Source: SHVZ01 sp041906305
GTDB lineage: Bacteria > Pseudomonadota > Alphaproteobacteria > SHVZ01
Direction: 5' to 3'
Assembly (NCBI GenBank): GCA_041906305.1
Contig: JAYRJL010000006.1
Location: 62,001-126,000 of the forward strand
Length of the DNA stretch: 64,000 bases
This document shows, piece by piece, positions 1 through 11,179 of the stretch (position 1 is its first letter; every line of letters starts with the position of its first letter). A program made the translations under genes and the position numbers. The notes under the pieces are model-generated. The model had not been told where the DNA came from, did not search any database, and saw only the letters and a program-made list of their open reading frames with translations.

Positions 1-734
1 CCCTTGGAGCCATGCACCTCGATGCGCTGGTCGTAGCCGTAGGTCGCGCGCCGGGAGTTGTTGATGTGGCAGAGCTTGCCCGAGGCCGTCCGCATGATGA
101 CCATCGCCGAGTCGACGTCGCCGAGCTTGCCGACCTGCGGGTCGACCAGCGCGCTGCCGGTGGCGAAGACCTCGACCACCTCTTCGCCGAGCAGCCAGCG
201 CGCCATGTCGAAATCGTGGATGGTCATGTCGCGGAACTGGCCGCCCGAGACCTTGAGGTAGGAGATCGGCGGCAGGCCGGGATCGCGGCTGGAGATGATC
301 ACCTGCTCGACCAGCCCGATCTCGCCCTCGGCGACGCGGTTGTGCAGCGCGCGGAAGGACGGATCGAAGCGGCGGTTGAAGCCGACGAACATCGGCACCC
401 GCGCCTTCTCGACCTCGGCCAGGCACTGGTCGACACGCTTCAGGTTCAGGTCGATCGGCTTCTCGCAGAAGATCGCCTTGCCGGCCTTGGCGGCGCGGAC
501 GGCGAGATCGGCGTGCGTGTCCGTGGATGACGCGATGATGACCGCGTGCACGCGCGGATCGGCGAGCGCCGTCTTGGCGTCGGTGACCTGGGCGCCGGTC
601 TTCGCGGCGATCGCCTTCGCAGCGGCCTCGTTGACGTCGACGATGTAGAGAAGCTTCGCCTCTCCGCTCCGCGCCAGATTGTCGGCATGAATGGCGCCGA
701 TCCGACCGGCTCCGAATTGGGCGATATTGATCAT
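1..734 (-). CDS. iolG: Inositol 2-dehydrogenase (partial, C-terminus beyond window)
   Basis: Gfo/Idh/MocA-family NAD-dependent dehydrogenase, expected to oxidise myo-inositol to scyllo-inosose in the cytoplasm. My translation of the minus strand from the ATG at 734 opens with the Rossmann motif FGAGRIGAIHA. It continues through EKPIDL, with the catalytic lysine near residue 92, and GGQFRDMTIHDFDMARW, which places the Asp and His of the active site near 169 and 173. That K/D/H spacing is the IolG pattern. A GAGGTGG ribosome-binding site precedes the ATG. About 244 residues are visible of a usual length near 330, so the gene runs off the left edge. It is divergent from the thiolase gene. A related sugar dehydrogenase of the same superfamily is the alternative. 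Confidence 0.88.
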   Translation of the reverse strand, partial: MINIAQFGAGRIGAIHADNLARSGEAKLLYIVDVNEAAAKAIAAKTGAQVTDAKTALADPRVHAVIIASSTDTHADLAVRAAKAGKAIFCEKPIDLNLKRVDQCLAEVEKARVPMFVGFNRRFDPSFRALHNRVAEGEIGLVEQVIISSRDPGLPPISYLKVSGGQFRDMTIHDFDMARWLLGEEVVEVFATGSALVDPQVGKLGDVDSAMVIMRTASGKLCHINNSRRATYGYDQRIEVHGSK

Positions 735-953
735 GGGTCCACCTCGTCCCGGAGCCCCTGCGGCCCCCGTCGGGTCCGGGATCAATCCGCAAAACGACAG
801 GCCGGTCAAGGTGTTCGGATAAACCCTCCCTTAGGGGTGGGGTTTCGACCTGGAACGTCTGGAGAACCCTGCCCGGATCGGCGAATCCCCCGGGTCGCCC
901 CGGGCGTCGCTCCGGGCTATCTTCCGCCCCCTGCCCTCCCAGGAGACCGCCCA
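735..953. other. Divergent intergenic region iolG/pcaF with a short hairpin
   Basis: This 219-base spacer separates the divergent iolG and thiolase genes and must hold both promoters. A dyad at 821-845 pairs AAACCC with GGGTTT around an inner CCC/GGG stem. It could be an operator or a leader hairpin. I could not pick convincing -35/-10 hexamers for either direction. Confidence 0.35.
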
Positions 954-2156
954 ATGGCCGAGGCCTTCATCTGCGACGCCATCCGCACGCCCATCGGCCG
1001 TTACGGCGGCAGCCTCTCCTCGGTGCGGACGGACGATCTCGCGACCATCCCCCTCAAGGCCCTGATGGAGCGGAACGCCAAGGTCGACTGGAACGCCCTC
1101 GACGAGGTGCTCTACGGCTGCGTCAACCAGGCCGGCGAGGATAACCGCAACGTCGCCCGCATGGCCCTCCTGCTGGCCGGCCTGCCGGCGAGCGTGCCGG
1201 GGGCAACGATCAACCGCCTCTGCGGCTCGGGGCTGGATGCGGTCGGGTCGGCCGCCCGCGCGCTCAAGGTGGGCGAGGCCGAGCTCGTGATCGCCGGCGG
1301 CGTCGAGAGCATGAGCCGCTCGCCCTTCGTGATGCCGAAGGCCGGCGAGGCCTTCTCGCGCAACGCCGAGATCTACGACACGACCATCGGCTGGCGCTTC
1401 GTCAACAAGCTGATGAAGGAAAAATACGGCGTCGACGCGATGCCGGAAACGGCCGAGAACGTCGCCGCCGACTATCAGATCAGCCGTGCCGACCAGGACG
1501 CCTTCGCGCTTCGGAGCCAGGCCCGCGCCTCGGCCGCGATCGAGAACGGCAAGCTCGCCGAGGAGATCGTCAAGGTGACGATCCCGCAGCGGAAGGGCGA
1601 CCCGACGATCGTCTCCCGCGACGAGCATCCGCGCGCGACCTCGATCGAGGCGCTGGCCAAGCTGCCGGCGCCGTTCCGGAAGGACGGCACCGTGACCGCC
1701 GGCAACGCGTCCGGCGTCAACGACGGCTCCTGCGCCGTGCTGATGGCGACCGAGGCGGGCGCGAAGAAGCATGGCCTGACGCCGCGCGCCCGCGTGCTCG
1801 GCATGGCGACCGCCGGCGTCGAGCCGCGCATCATGGGCATCGGCCCGGCGCCGGCGACCGAGAAGCTGCTGGCGCGCCTCGGCCTCAAGATCGGCGACAT
1901 CGACGTGATCGAGCTGAACGAGGCCTTCGCCGCCCAGGCGCTGGCGGTCACGCGCCAGCTCGGCCTCGCCGACGATGCCGAGCACGTGAACCCGAACGGC
2001 GGCGCCATCGCGCTCGGCCATCCGCTCGGCGCCTCGGGCGCCAGGCTCGCGACCACCGCGACCTACGAGCTCATCCGCCGCGGGGCCAAGCGTGCGATCT
2101 GCACCATGTGCATCGGCGTCGGCCAGGGCATCGCCGTCGCCATCGAGCGGGTGTAG
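954..2156 (+). CDS. pcaF: Beta-ketoadipyl-CoA thiolase (3-oxoadipyl-CoA thiolase)
   Basis: Cytoplasmic thiolase of 400 residues that cleaves 3-oxoadipyl-CoA to succinyl-CoA and acetyl-CoA, the last step of the beta-ketoadipate and phenylacetate pathways. The nucleophilic cysteine lies in NRLCGSG (Cys90). His356 is in GHPLGASGAR and the second cysteine is in CIGVGQG (Cys386). The variant CIGVGQG, rather than CIGGGQG, is typical of 3-oxoadipyl-CoA thiolases and supports pcaF over a general acetyl-CoA acetyltransferase. AGGAGA lies 8 bases before the ATG; the longer upstream reading frame is not coding-like. No other aromatic-catabolism gene is adjacent, so a general acyl-CoA thiolase role remains possible. 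Confidence 0.85.
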   Translation: MAEAFICDAIRTPIGRYGGSLSSVRTDDLATIPLKALMERNAKVDWNALDEVLYGCVNQAGEDNRNVARMALLLAGLPASVPGATINRLCGSGLDAVGSAARALKVGEAELVIAGGVESMSRSPFVMPKAGEAFSRNAEIYDTTIGWRFVNKLMKEKYGVDAMPETAENVAADYQISRADQDAFALRSQARASAAIENGKLAEEIVKVTIPQRKGDPTIVSRDEHPRATSIEALAKLPAPFRKDGTVTAGNASGVNDGSCAVLMATEAGAKKHGLTPRARVLGMATAGVEPRIMGIGPAPATEKLLARLGLKIGDIDVIELNEAFAAQALAVTRQLGLADDAEHVNPNGGAIALGHPLGASGARLATTATYELIRRGAKRAICTMCIGVGQGIAVAIERV

Positions 2157-2161
2157 CGGGA

Positions 2162-3370
2162 CTAGGACGCCTTCGTCGTGCGCACGATGATGTCCTTGCG
2201 CTTGAGCACATCGGGCTGGAGCTCGGTGCCGAGGCCGGGGCCGGTCATCGGGTAGACGAAGCCCTTCTCGAGCCTCGGCAGCACCGTCACTAGGTCCTTG
2301 TACCAGGTCGCCAGATAGGCGCGGACGACCTCCTGGAAGATCGCGTTCGGCAGGTGCATGGCGATGTGCACCGAGGCGGTCAGCACCACCGGGCCGGTGC
2401 AGTCGTGCGGCGTGATCGGCTTCGAGAAGGCTTCCGCCATCGCCCCGATCTTCCGCGCTTCCGAGATGCCGCCGCACCAGCCGATGTCGAGCATGACGAT
2501 GTCGCAGGCTTCCTGAACGAGCAGGTCGCGGAACTGCGTGCGGGTCGCCAGAGTCTCACTGGCGCAGACGGGAAGCCCTGAGAGCCGGCGATACTCGGCG
2601 AGCGCCGGGATCGCATCCATCTTGATCGGGTCTTCCGACCACAGCGGGTTGTAGGGCTTGAGGCCGCGGGCGATCTTGAGGGCGGCGTGCAGGCCCCACA
2701 TCGAGTGAAGCTCGGCCGCGATCTCGATCTTGTCGCCGACCGCCTTCCGGATGCGCTCGAACGGCTCGAGCCCCATCTTCAAGTCGGCGAGCGAGATGTC
2801 GATGCCGCCGGTGCGTGCGGCGAAGGGATCGATCGGCCAGATCTTCATCGCCTGGAAGCCTTCCTCGATCAGGCTCTGGGCGAGTTCCTCGGGGCGATGG
2901 CAGAAGTTCATCTGGTCGTCGTAGGGACCGGCCGGCGTCGGCGCCGGCTCCCACGGCACGTACTCGGCGCGCACCGGGCCCTTGGCGTTGTAGCTGTAGC
3001 CGGCGCAGGTGTTGTAGGCGCGGATCTTGTCCCGGCTGAGGCCGCCAAGCAGCTGGTGGATCGGCTTGTTCGTGGCCTTGCCGAAGATGTCCCAGAGCGC
3101 GATGTCGATCGCGGACGCCGCCCGCACCTCGGCCGAGGTGCCGCCGAATCCCAGGTAGTTCTGCAGCAGGTGGCGCGAGTGCTTCTCGATCGCCAGCGGA
3201 TCGGCACCGAGCAGATACGGCGCCACCTGGTCGTGCAGGTAGGCCGCGACCGTGTCGGCACCGCGGAAGCTTTCGCCGAGGCCCACGATCCCTTCGTCGG
3301 TATGCAGACGCACCCAGAGAAGATTGCGGCGGTCCGGAACCTGGACCGTCTCGAGGGCGGTGATCTTCAT
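2162..3370 (-). CDS. Mandelate racemase/muconate lactonizing enzyme family protein (copy 1)
   Basis: Enolase-superfamily protein of 402 residues, probably a sugar-acid dehydratase; the substrate is not deducible. An N-terminal capping domain (about 1-125) leads into the barrel. AMKIWP carries a lysine at 176. Metal ligands are expected at E220 (AELHSMW), E246/D247 (WSEDP) and E272 (ASETL), with a candidate base at H322 (TPHDC). Every one of these sits at the same residue number in a close paralogue at 56243-57448. Five bases separate its stop from that of the convergent thiolase gene, so it is its own leftward unit. Galactonate or mannonate dehydratase-like activity is the family-based guess. 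Confidence 0.8.
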   Translation of the reverse strand: MKITALETVQVPDRRNLLWVRLHTDEGIVGLGESFRGADTVAAYLHDQVAPYLLGADPLAIEKHSRHLLQNYLGFGGTSAEVRAASAIDIALWDIFGKATNKPIHQLLGGLSRDKIRAYNTCAGYSYNAKGPVRAEYVPWEPAPTPAGPYDDQMNFCHRPEELAQSLIEEGFQAMKIWPIDPFAARTGGIDISLADLKMGLEPFERIRKAVGDKIEIAAELHSMWGLHAALKIARGLKPYNPLWSEDPIKMDAIPALAEYRRLSGLPVCASETLATRTQFRDLLVQEACDIVMLDIGWCGGISEARKIGAMAEAFSKPITPHDCTGPVVLTASVHIAMHLPNAIFQEVVRAYLATWYKDLVTVLPRLEKGFVYPMTGPGLGTELQPDVLKRKDIIVRTTKAS

Positions 3371-3392
3371 GGAGACGTCCTAAAGGTAGGGA

Positions 3393-4208
3393 TCAGGCGG
3401 CGGCTTCGGCGAGGCGGCGGGCGCGGGTCTTGATGTAGGTCCAGGCGAGCGCGCTCGCGATGCGGTGGAGCCGGCCCTGCGGATTGAGGCCGATCGCCTT
3501 GAAGGCCATCGCCAGCCCCCGCTCGATATGCGGACGCCGATAGACCCCGTAGGCGCGCCGCACATAGGCGCGGTTGGCGGTCGCACGATCATAGGGGCCG
3601 CTGTTCTCGTTGGCGGCGTAGTAGGCGAAGGCGAGCTCGTCGTCCTCGGACTCGGTGATGCGCCCGGCAGCGACGCGGAGCCGCCCCCAGAAACCCAGCC
3701 TCTCGCGGGCGACGTAGCGGTCGAGATGCGTATAGAAGAGCTTGTAGTGGCGGAGCTCGTCGGCGGCGATCTTGCGGCAGATCGCCTTGAACACCGGCTC
3801 CTCGGCCCTCTCGGCAAGCGCGGTGTAGTAGGAGCTGGTGCCGACCTCGACCATGCAGCGCGCCACCAGCTCGCCGGCGCGGCTGCCGCGCACCGAATCC
3901 GCCGCATCGAGCGGGAGCTTGATCACGTCGGCAAATCGCGCGAAGGCGCCGTCGAAGTCGTAGGCCGGATCGGCGAGCCTGGCCCAGCGGCCAAGCGCCA
4001 TGCCGTGCTGGATCTCCTCCTGCCCCCAGGCGCGCGCCGCTTTCTGCATCTCCGGGTCGTCGGCGAAGACGTTGCAGAGGTATGTGGCGTAGTCGCCGCC
4101 GTTGCGCTCGACCAGGCTCGCCGCCTTGGCCACGGCCAGGAGATCGGCATCGACCTTGGAAGGATCGAACCGGTCCCAGGGAATGTCGTCGAGGTTCCAG
4201 CGGGACAT
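3393..4208 (-). CDS. Ferritin-like domain-containing protein
   Basis: Protein of 271 residues with a ferritin/rubrerythrin-like four-helix di-iron signature. Likely carboxylate and histidine ligands are E34, the EEIQH segment (E65, H68), E121 and the DELRHY segment (E151, H154). The paired ExxH spacing is as in di-iron ferritin-like oxidases. A basic tail (YIKTRARR) ends the protein. The ATG at 4208 was chosen because sequence further upstream is low-complexity Arg/Pro that reads like noncoding DNA. No clear Shine-Dalgarno is seen outside the hairpin just upstream. It lies directly downstream of atpC, behind that operon's terminator-like stem. Its function (iron storage, hydroxylase or peroxide handling) is unknown. 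Confidence 0.65.
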   Translation of the reverse strand: MSRWNLDDIPWDRFDPSKVDADLLAVAKAASLVERNGGDYATYLCNVFADDPEMQKAARAWGQEEIQHGMALGRWARLADPAYDFDGAFARFADVIKLPLDAADSVRGSRAGELVARCMVEVGTSSYYTALAERAEEPVFKAICRKIAADELRHYKLFYTHLDRYVARERLGFWGRLRVAAGRITESEDDELAFAYYAANENSGPYDRATANRAYVRRAYGVYRRPHIERGLAMAFKAIGLNPQGRLHRIASALAWTYIKTRARRLAEAAA

Positions 4209-4222
4209 GGCGGAAATATGAA

Positions 4223-4251
4223 GGGCCGCCTTTGCGGGAGCAAGGCGGCCC
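4223..4251 (-). terminator. Strong hairpin after atpC
   Basis: GGGCCGCCTT pairs perfectly with AAGGCGGCCC (10 bp, 9-base loop). On the minus strand it follows the atpC stop and is followed by a weak T-containing stretch (TTCATATTT). It probably ends or attenuates atp transcription. It also lies only 14 bases before the start of the ferritin-like gene, so it could act on that gene's leader. Confidence 0.6.
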
Positions 4252-4278
4252 TGGTTAAAAATCAGCGATATCGCGCGG

Positions 4279-4680
4279 TTAAGCCGCGGCGAGCAGCTCT
4301 GCCTGGGAGGCGTCGAGCGCGTCCTGGACGACCTTCTTCTCGGTCTCGGTCTTGGCGGCCGCGAGGTCGTCGCGAAGGTCCTTGATCCGCTGCTCGACGG
4401 CAGCCCGATTGATGTCGGCAACCGGGACCGCGCGCTCGGCCAGCACCGTCAGGCGCTCCGGCGTCACCTCGGCGAAGCCGCCGGCGACAAAGATGCGCTG
4501 CTTGACCTTGCCGCCCTCGTAGACCTCGAGGACGCCCGGCTTGAGGGTCGAGATGAAGGGCGCGTGCCGGGGCATCGCGGCGAAGAGGCCTTCGCTGCCC
4601 GGTACCACCACCATCTCGGCCCGCTCGGAGAAGACCAGCTTCTCCGGCGTGACCAGTTCGAACTCCGTGGTCTCTGCCAT
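4279..4680 (-). CDS. atpC: F1F0 ATP synthase subunit epsilon
   Basis: Subunit epsilon of the F1 sector, 133 residues. It belongs to the central stalk and can inhibit ATP hydrolysis. The N-terminal beta-sandwich is recognisable from FELVTPEKLVFS, PGSEGLFAAMPRHAPF and the GGFAEVTPERLTVLAE segment, followed by the C-terminal helical hairpin. It is the last gene of atpHAGDC and starts 2 bases after the atpD stop, so translation is probably coupled. The length is normal for alphaproteobacteria. Confidence 0.96.
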   Translation of the reverse strand: MAETTEFELVTPEKLVFSERAEMVVVPGSEGLFAAMPRHAPFISTLKPGVLEVYEGGKVKQRIFVAGGFAEVTPERLTVLAERAVPVADINRAAVEQRIKDLRDDLAAAKTETEKKVVQDALDASQAELLAAA

Positions 4681-4682
4681 GA

Positions 4683-6107
<1,425 letters not shown>

Positions 6108-6144
6108 GGGTACTTGCTCCTCGGACGAATTCTTTGATACGCGC

Positions 6145-7026
6145 TCAGACGGCTTCAGCACCGGAGATGATCTCGATCAGCTCCTTGGTGATGGTTGCCT
6201 GGCGCGAGCGGTTGTAGGTGATGGTGAGCTTGCTGATCATTTCGCCGGCGTTGCGCGTCGCATTGTCCATCGCGGACATGCGGGCGCCCTGCTCGGACGC
6301 GGCGTTCTCGAGCAGGGCCCGGAACACCTGGATCGCGAGGTTGCGCGGCAGGAGCGCCTTGAGGATCTCCTCCTCTTCGGGCTCGTACTCGTAGACCGCC
6401 TGGCCGGCCGCCGGCGCCGCCTCGGTCACGGGAAGCGCGACCGGGATCAGCTGCTGCGCGGTGACGATCTGCGAGATCACCGACTTGAAGCGGTTGTAGA
6501 CGATCGTGCAGACGTCGAACTCGCCGGCCTCGAACATCTCGAGGATCCTGCGGGCGACGGCGTCGGCCTCGACGAAGCTGAGCCGCTTCTTGCCGACATC
6601 CTCGAACTTCTCGCCGAGGAGGCGGCCGTAGTCCCGGCGGAGCTGGTCGCGGCCCTTGCGCCCGACGGTCATGACCTTGACGGTCTTTCCCTCGGACTCG
6701 AGCTTGCGGATCATCGCGCGCGCTTGGCGCACGATCGACGAGTTGAAGCCGCCGCAGAGGCCGCGATCGGCGGTCGCGACCACCAGCAGATGCACCTTGT
6801 CCGAGCCGGTTCCGGCCAGGAGCTTCGGTGCGCCCGGGCTGTTGGCGATGGCGCGTCCGATCGAGCCGACCATCCGCTCCATGCGCTCCGTATAGGGCCG
6901 GGCGGCCAGGGCGGCTTCCTGGGCGCGGCGCAGCTTGGCGCCGGCGACCAGCTTCATCGCAGCCGTGATCTTTTGCGTCGACTTGACGCTGTTGATCCGG
7001 AGGCGCAGGTCCTTGAGGCTAGGCAT
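6145..7026 (-). CDS. atpG: F1F0 ATP synthase subunit gamma
   Basis: Rotor-shaft subunit gamma, 293 residues. The N-terminus MPSLKDLRLRINSVKSTQKITAAMKLVA and the C-terminal YNRSRQATITKELIEIISGAEAV are the two halves of the central coiled coil and are hallmarks of the family. GLCGGFN lies in the middle domain. It is third in the leftward atpHAGDC operon. Confidence 0.97.
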   Translation of the reverse strand: MPSLKDLRLRINSVKSTQKITAAMKLVAGAKLRRAQEAALAARPYTERMERMVGSIGRAIANSPGAPKLLAGTGSDKVHLLVVATADRGLCGGFNSSIVRQARAMIRKLESEGKTVKVMTVGRKGRDQLRRDYGRLLGEKFEDVGKKRLSFVEADAVARRILEMFEAGEFDVCTIVYNRFKSVISQIVTAQQLIPVALPVTEAAPAAGQAVYEYEPEEEEILKALLPRNLAIQVFRALLENAASEQGARMSAMDNATRNAGEMISKLTITYNRSRQATITKELIEIISGAEAV

Positions 7027-7049
7027 CTCGCTCTATCCTGTCGGAGGCT

Positions 7050-8578
<1,529 letters not shown>

Positions 8579-8579
<1 letters not shown>

Positions 8580-9133
8580 CAGCCAACCCCTTTCATGGCA
8601 AGACGCAGGCGACGGAGCTTGGTCGCGAGCGAAGTATCGATCATGCGAGAACCCACCCGGACGACGAGGCCGCCGATCAGCGACTGATCGACCTTGAGGT
8701 CGACAGACACCTTCGAGCCGACCACCGACTTGAGCGCCTCTTCGAGCGCCTGCGTCTGGGCGGGAGTGAGAGCGACGGCGGAGGTGACGTCCGCAGTGGC
8801 CTCGCCGCGACGGCGCGCGAGCTCGGCCAGGAACGCATCGATCACCGACGCGAGAGCAAAGAGCCGGCGATTGCTCGCCAGCGTCCCCAGGAAACGGCCG
8901 GTCAGGGCGTTGAAGCCCGCCTTGCCGGCGAGCGCGCTGACAGCCTTCGCCTGGTCGGAGCGGCCGAGGACCGGGCTCCGGATCAGGCGCATGAGGTCGG
9001 CGGACGAGGCCATCATGGCCCTGATCGCCTTCAGGTCGGCCGCGACTTGATCGAGTGCCTTGGCCTCGTCGGCCAACTCGTAGAGGGCCGACGCATAACG
9101 CTCGGCGATCAAGCCCGTGGTCTGAGTGGCCAC
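8579..9133 (-). CDS. atpH: F1F0 ATP synthase subunit delta
   Basis: Peripheral-stalk subunit delta (OSCP), 184 residues if translation begins at the GTG at 9133. That start gives TQTTGLIAERYASALYELA, the usual N-terminus. The ATG-initiated longer frame adds an Arg/Lys-rich stretch that looks like leader DNA. The C-terminal SLIGGLVVRVGSRMIDTSLATKLRRL is the conserved delta ending. It is the first gene of the F1 operon; the F0 genes are not in the window, as usual for alphaproteobacteria. Confidence 0.92.
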
Positions 9134-9159
9134 CGGTTTGCGTCTCCGCTTCCGCTTGG

Positions 9160-9240
9160 TGGAACGAGGCCCCGAGGGGCCCGAGAAAATCCGAGAAAAC
9201 CCCCGCGCCGCCGCGCTGCCTTTAAGGGCGTCGCGGCGGC
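9160..9240 (-). promoter_or_regulatory. Structured leader of the atp operon
   Basis: On the minus strand, upstream of atpH, GCCGCCGCG (9240-9232) pairs with CGCGGCGGC (9215-9207) around a loop that can itself fold (CCTTTAAGG). It is followed by GGGGTTTTC and a tandem repeat of TTTTCTCGG (about 9200-9181). A second stem then pairs GGCCCC with GGGGCC. The hairpin plus T-run resembles an attenuator. This is inference from pairing only. Confidence 0.4.
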
Positions 9241-9243
9241 CGG

Positions 9244-9272
9244 TGTCTAGCATATGGTCTGGGGGTGCGCAA
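9244..9272 (-). promoter_or_regulatory. Possible atp operon promoter
   Basis: TTGCGC at 9272-9267 and TAGACA at 9249-9244 are separated by 17 bases on the minus strand, about 110 bases before atpH. The -35 is fair and the -10 weak, so this is only a candidate. Confidence 0.3.
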
Positions 9273-9397
9273 CAGAACCCGGCCGCGCCAAAATCACGCG
9301 GGGCCGAGGTGCCAACACCGAGCTAACAGATTGGTAATCCTGGCGTCCGTCCGAACCATCTGATATTGCTCGGCCCGGACGAACCGGAGGCTTTTGG

Positions 9398-10021
9398 TTG
9401 CCGGTCGAGCTTCTCATCCAAGGTGCTTTGAGCGGCTTCGCGATCGCGGCCCCGGTGGGTCCGATCAACGTCCTCTGCATACGGCGGACCCTCGTCGACG
9501 GCTTCGGATCGGGCCTTGCCTCCGGCCTCGGCGCGGCCGCGGCGGACACGGTGTTCGGCGCCATCGCAGCATTCGGCGTCGCCTCGGTCATGAGCTTCCT
9601 CCACCGCTGGGAAGGTGTGCTCAGTCTTGTCGGCGGTGTCATTCTTCTGCTGCTAGGATGGCGCGCGCTTTCCGCCCCTCCTCCTGCCGGTGACGTCCGC
9701 GGCAGCGGGGTCGGGCTCCTCGGAGCCTTCGTCTCGACCTTCGGCATGACCATCGCCAATCCGATGACTGTGCTTTCCTTCATCGCGGTCTTTGCCGCGC
9801 TCGGCGCCGGCGCGACCGGCTTCGAGACGGCGGCCGTGCTGGTGGCCGGCGTGTTCCTGGGCTCCGCGGCGTGGTGGCTCGGACTCTCGGGCACGGTCAG
9901 CGCCATCCGTCATGCGCTGTCCGATCGCGCTCTCGTTCGGATCAACCAGGTGGCGGCCGTGGCGATCCTCTCCTTCGGCGCCTGGGCACTGTTCCGCGCC
10001 GCCCAGATCCTCCGGGCCTGA
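9398..10021 (+). CDS. LysE family translocator
   Basis: Inner-membrane exporter of the LysE/RhtB amino-acid efflux family, 207 residues with about six hydrophobic segments. The N-terminal AAPVGPINVLCIRRTL is the conserved substrate-path motif, and FGMTIANPMTVLSFIAVFAA is the second conserved block. The start is a TTG at 9398, supported by GGAGG ending 7 bases upstream; no ATG or GTG is available before the conserved N-terminus. It lies between the atp leader and a response-regulator pair with no obvious functional link. The substrate is unknown. Confidence 0.85.
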   Translation: MPVELLIQGALSGFAIAAPVGPINVLCIRRTLVDGFGSGLASGLGAAAADTVFGAIAAFGVASVMSFLHRWEGVLSLVGGVILLLLGWRALSAPPPAGDVRGSGVGLLGAFVSTFGMTIANPMTVLSFIAVFAALGAGATGFETAAVLVAGVFLGSAAWWLGLSGTVSAIRHALSDRALVRINQVAAVAILSFGAWALFRAAQILRA

Positions 10022-10045
10022 CGCGGATCGGGACGGACAGGCGCG

Positions 10046-10573
10046 ATGGCCGGCAACACCTACAACTTCAAGGCTCTCTCGATCCTGCTGGTCGACGACG
10101 CAAAACCCATGGCCGATCTCCTCGGATCGATCCTGAAGGAACTCGGCGTCGGCAAGATCACGATCCATACCGATGCCAAGAAATCGATGGATCTGCTGGA
10201 TTCGGTGGCTCCTTCCCAGATGTCGGGCGCGCCTGCCGTCGACATCGTGATCTCCGACTGGCGCATGGAGCCGATCTCGGGAATCGATTTCCTGAAGTGG
10301 ATCCGCAATCACCAGTCGGACGGCATCCGCTTCATGCCGTTCATCATGCTGACGGCCTATTCGGACCACGCCCGCGTGATGGCGGCGCGCGATGCCGGCG
10401 CCAACGAAGTCCTGGCGAAGCCGGTCTCGGTGCACAATCTCGTGCGCCGGCTGCTTTCGGTGATCGAAAATCCCCGCCCCTTCGTCTCATGCCCGACCTA
10501 CTTCGGACCGGACAGACGGCGGAAGAGCATTCCTATAAACTTCCCCGATCGGCGCAAGCAGTCGCCGACCTGA
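10046..10573 (+). CDS. Single-domain response regulator with GPDRRR tail
   Basis: CheY-like receiver, 175 residues, no output domain. The acidic pair D17/D18, phospho-acceptor D71 (ISDW), T103 and K125 (AKP) are all present, so it should be phosphorylatable. The C-terminal 30 residues contain YFGPDRRR and FPDRR, a basic repeated motif beyond the receiver fold. The HPt-like gene begins 16 bases downstream, suggesting a phosphorelay module without a local kinase. A role in motility or general stress is possible but not shown here. Confidence 0.85.
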   Translation: MAGNTYNFKALSILLVDDAKPMADLLGSILKELGVGKITIHTDAKKSMDLLDSVAPSQMSGAPAVDIVISDWRMEPISGIDFLKWIRNHQSDGIRFMPFIMLTAYSDHARVMAARDAGANEVLAKPVSVHNLVRRLLSVIENPRPFVSCPTYFGPDRRRKSIPINFPDRRKQSPT

Positions 10574-10589
10574 GGGGGATCCGGGGTTC

Positions 10590-11087
10590 ATGTCCGACAA
10601 GCCGATGCTGATCCGGCCGCGCAACACCATGCTGGAGCGCCTGGGCGGACGTCCGGGCGTACCCGGAAAGGTCGACGAGTCGCTGCTGAAGAAAGCCGAG
10701 GACCGGATCGCCGAGGTCGGCGCCGCCTATCCGGAGCGCGTGAAGGCGGACCTCGAGAAGCTGGTCGGGCTCGCCAACCAGGCGGTTTCCGATCCCGCGC
10801 ACCAGGCCGAGGCGATCACCGGCATCAACCTGATCGTCCATGAGATCCGCGGCGAAGGGGCGACCTTCGGCTATCCGCTTCTGACCAAGTTCGCAGGCTC
10901 GCTGTTCAAGTTCACCGACGGACTCACCAGCCCGAACGAGCGGCAGCTCGCGCTGATCAAGGCGCATGTCGACGTGATGACGGTGGTGGTGAAGAACGGC
11001 ATCAAGGGCGACGGCGGCCCGGTCGGCGCGCAGATCGACCAGACGCTGGCCCAGGCGATCGAGAAGTACGCGGCGCACAAACCCTGA
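10590..11087 (+). CDS. HPt-like phosphotransfer protein
   Basis: All-alpha protein of 165 residues. HEIRGEGATFGY matches the histidine-phosphotransfer pattern HxxxGxxxxxG, with H84 as the likely phospho-site. The rest is helical and acidic with no membrane segment. It follows the response regulator closely and probably forms an operon with it. Because the motif is short, this could also be a degenerate HPt fold used for binding only. Confidence 0.6.
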   Translation: MSDKPMLIRPRNTMLERLGGRPGVPGKVDESLLKKAEDRIAEVGAAYPERVKADLEKLVGLANQAVSDPAHQAEAITGINLIVHEIRGEGATFGYPLLTKFAGSLFKFTDGLTSPNERQLALIKAHVDVMTVVVKNGIKGDGGPVGAQIDQTLAQAIEKYAAHKP

Positions 11088-11132
11088 GCCCGGCGGCGGC
11101 GCCTCGCGGCGCATCCGGACCGCAAAACGAAG

Positions 11133-11155
11133 AAGGGCGCCCGAGGGCGCCCTTT
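11133..11155. terminator. Bidirectional terminator between HPt gene and rpmB
   Basis: AAGGGCGCC pairs with GGCGCCCTT (9 bp, 4-base loop). T residues follow on both strands: TTT on plus, TTCTTCGTTTT on minus. It lies between the convergent HPt-like gene and rpmB, exactly where a shared terminator is expected. Confidence 0.8.
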
Positions 11156-11179
11156 CACGTCACGACGAGGATCCGGTCT

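Noticed and set aside
831..2477. A 548-residue minus-strand open frame over pcaF
   Set aside because: It is antisense to the thiolase gene and continues into the enolase-family gene in another frame; no family motif.
9247..9906. A 219-residue minus-strand frame over lysE
   Set aside because: It is rich in Ser/Pro/Thr without hydrophobic or domain structure, and lies opposite a clear LysE translocator.
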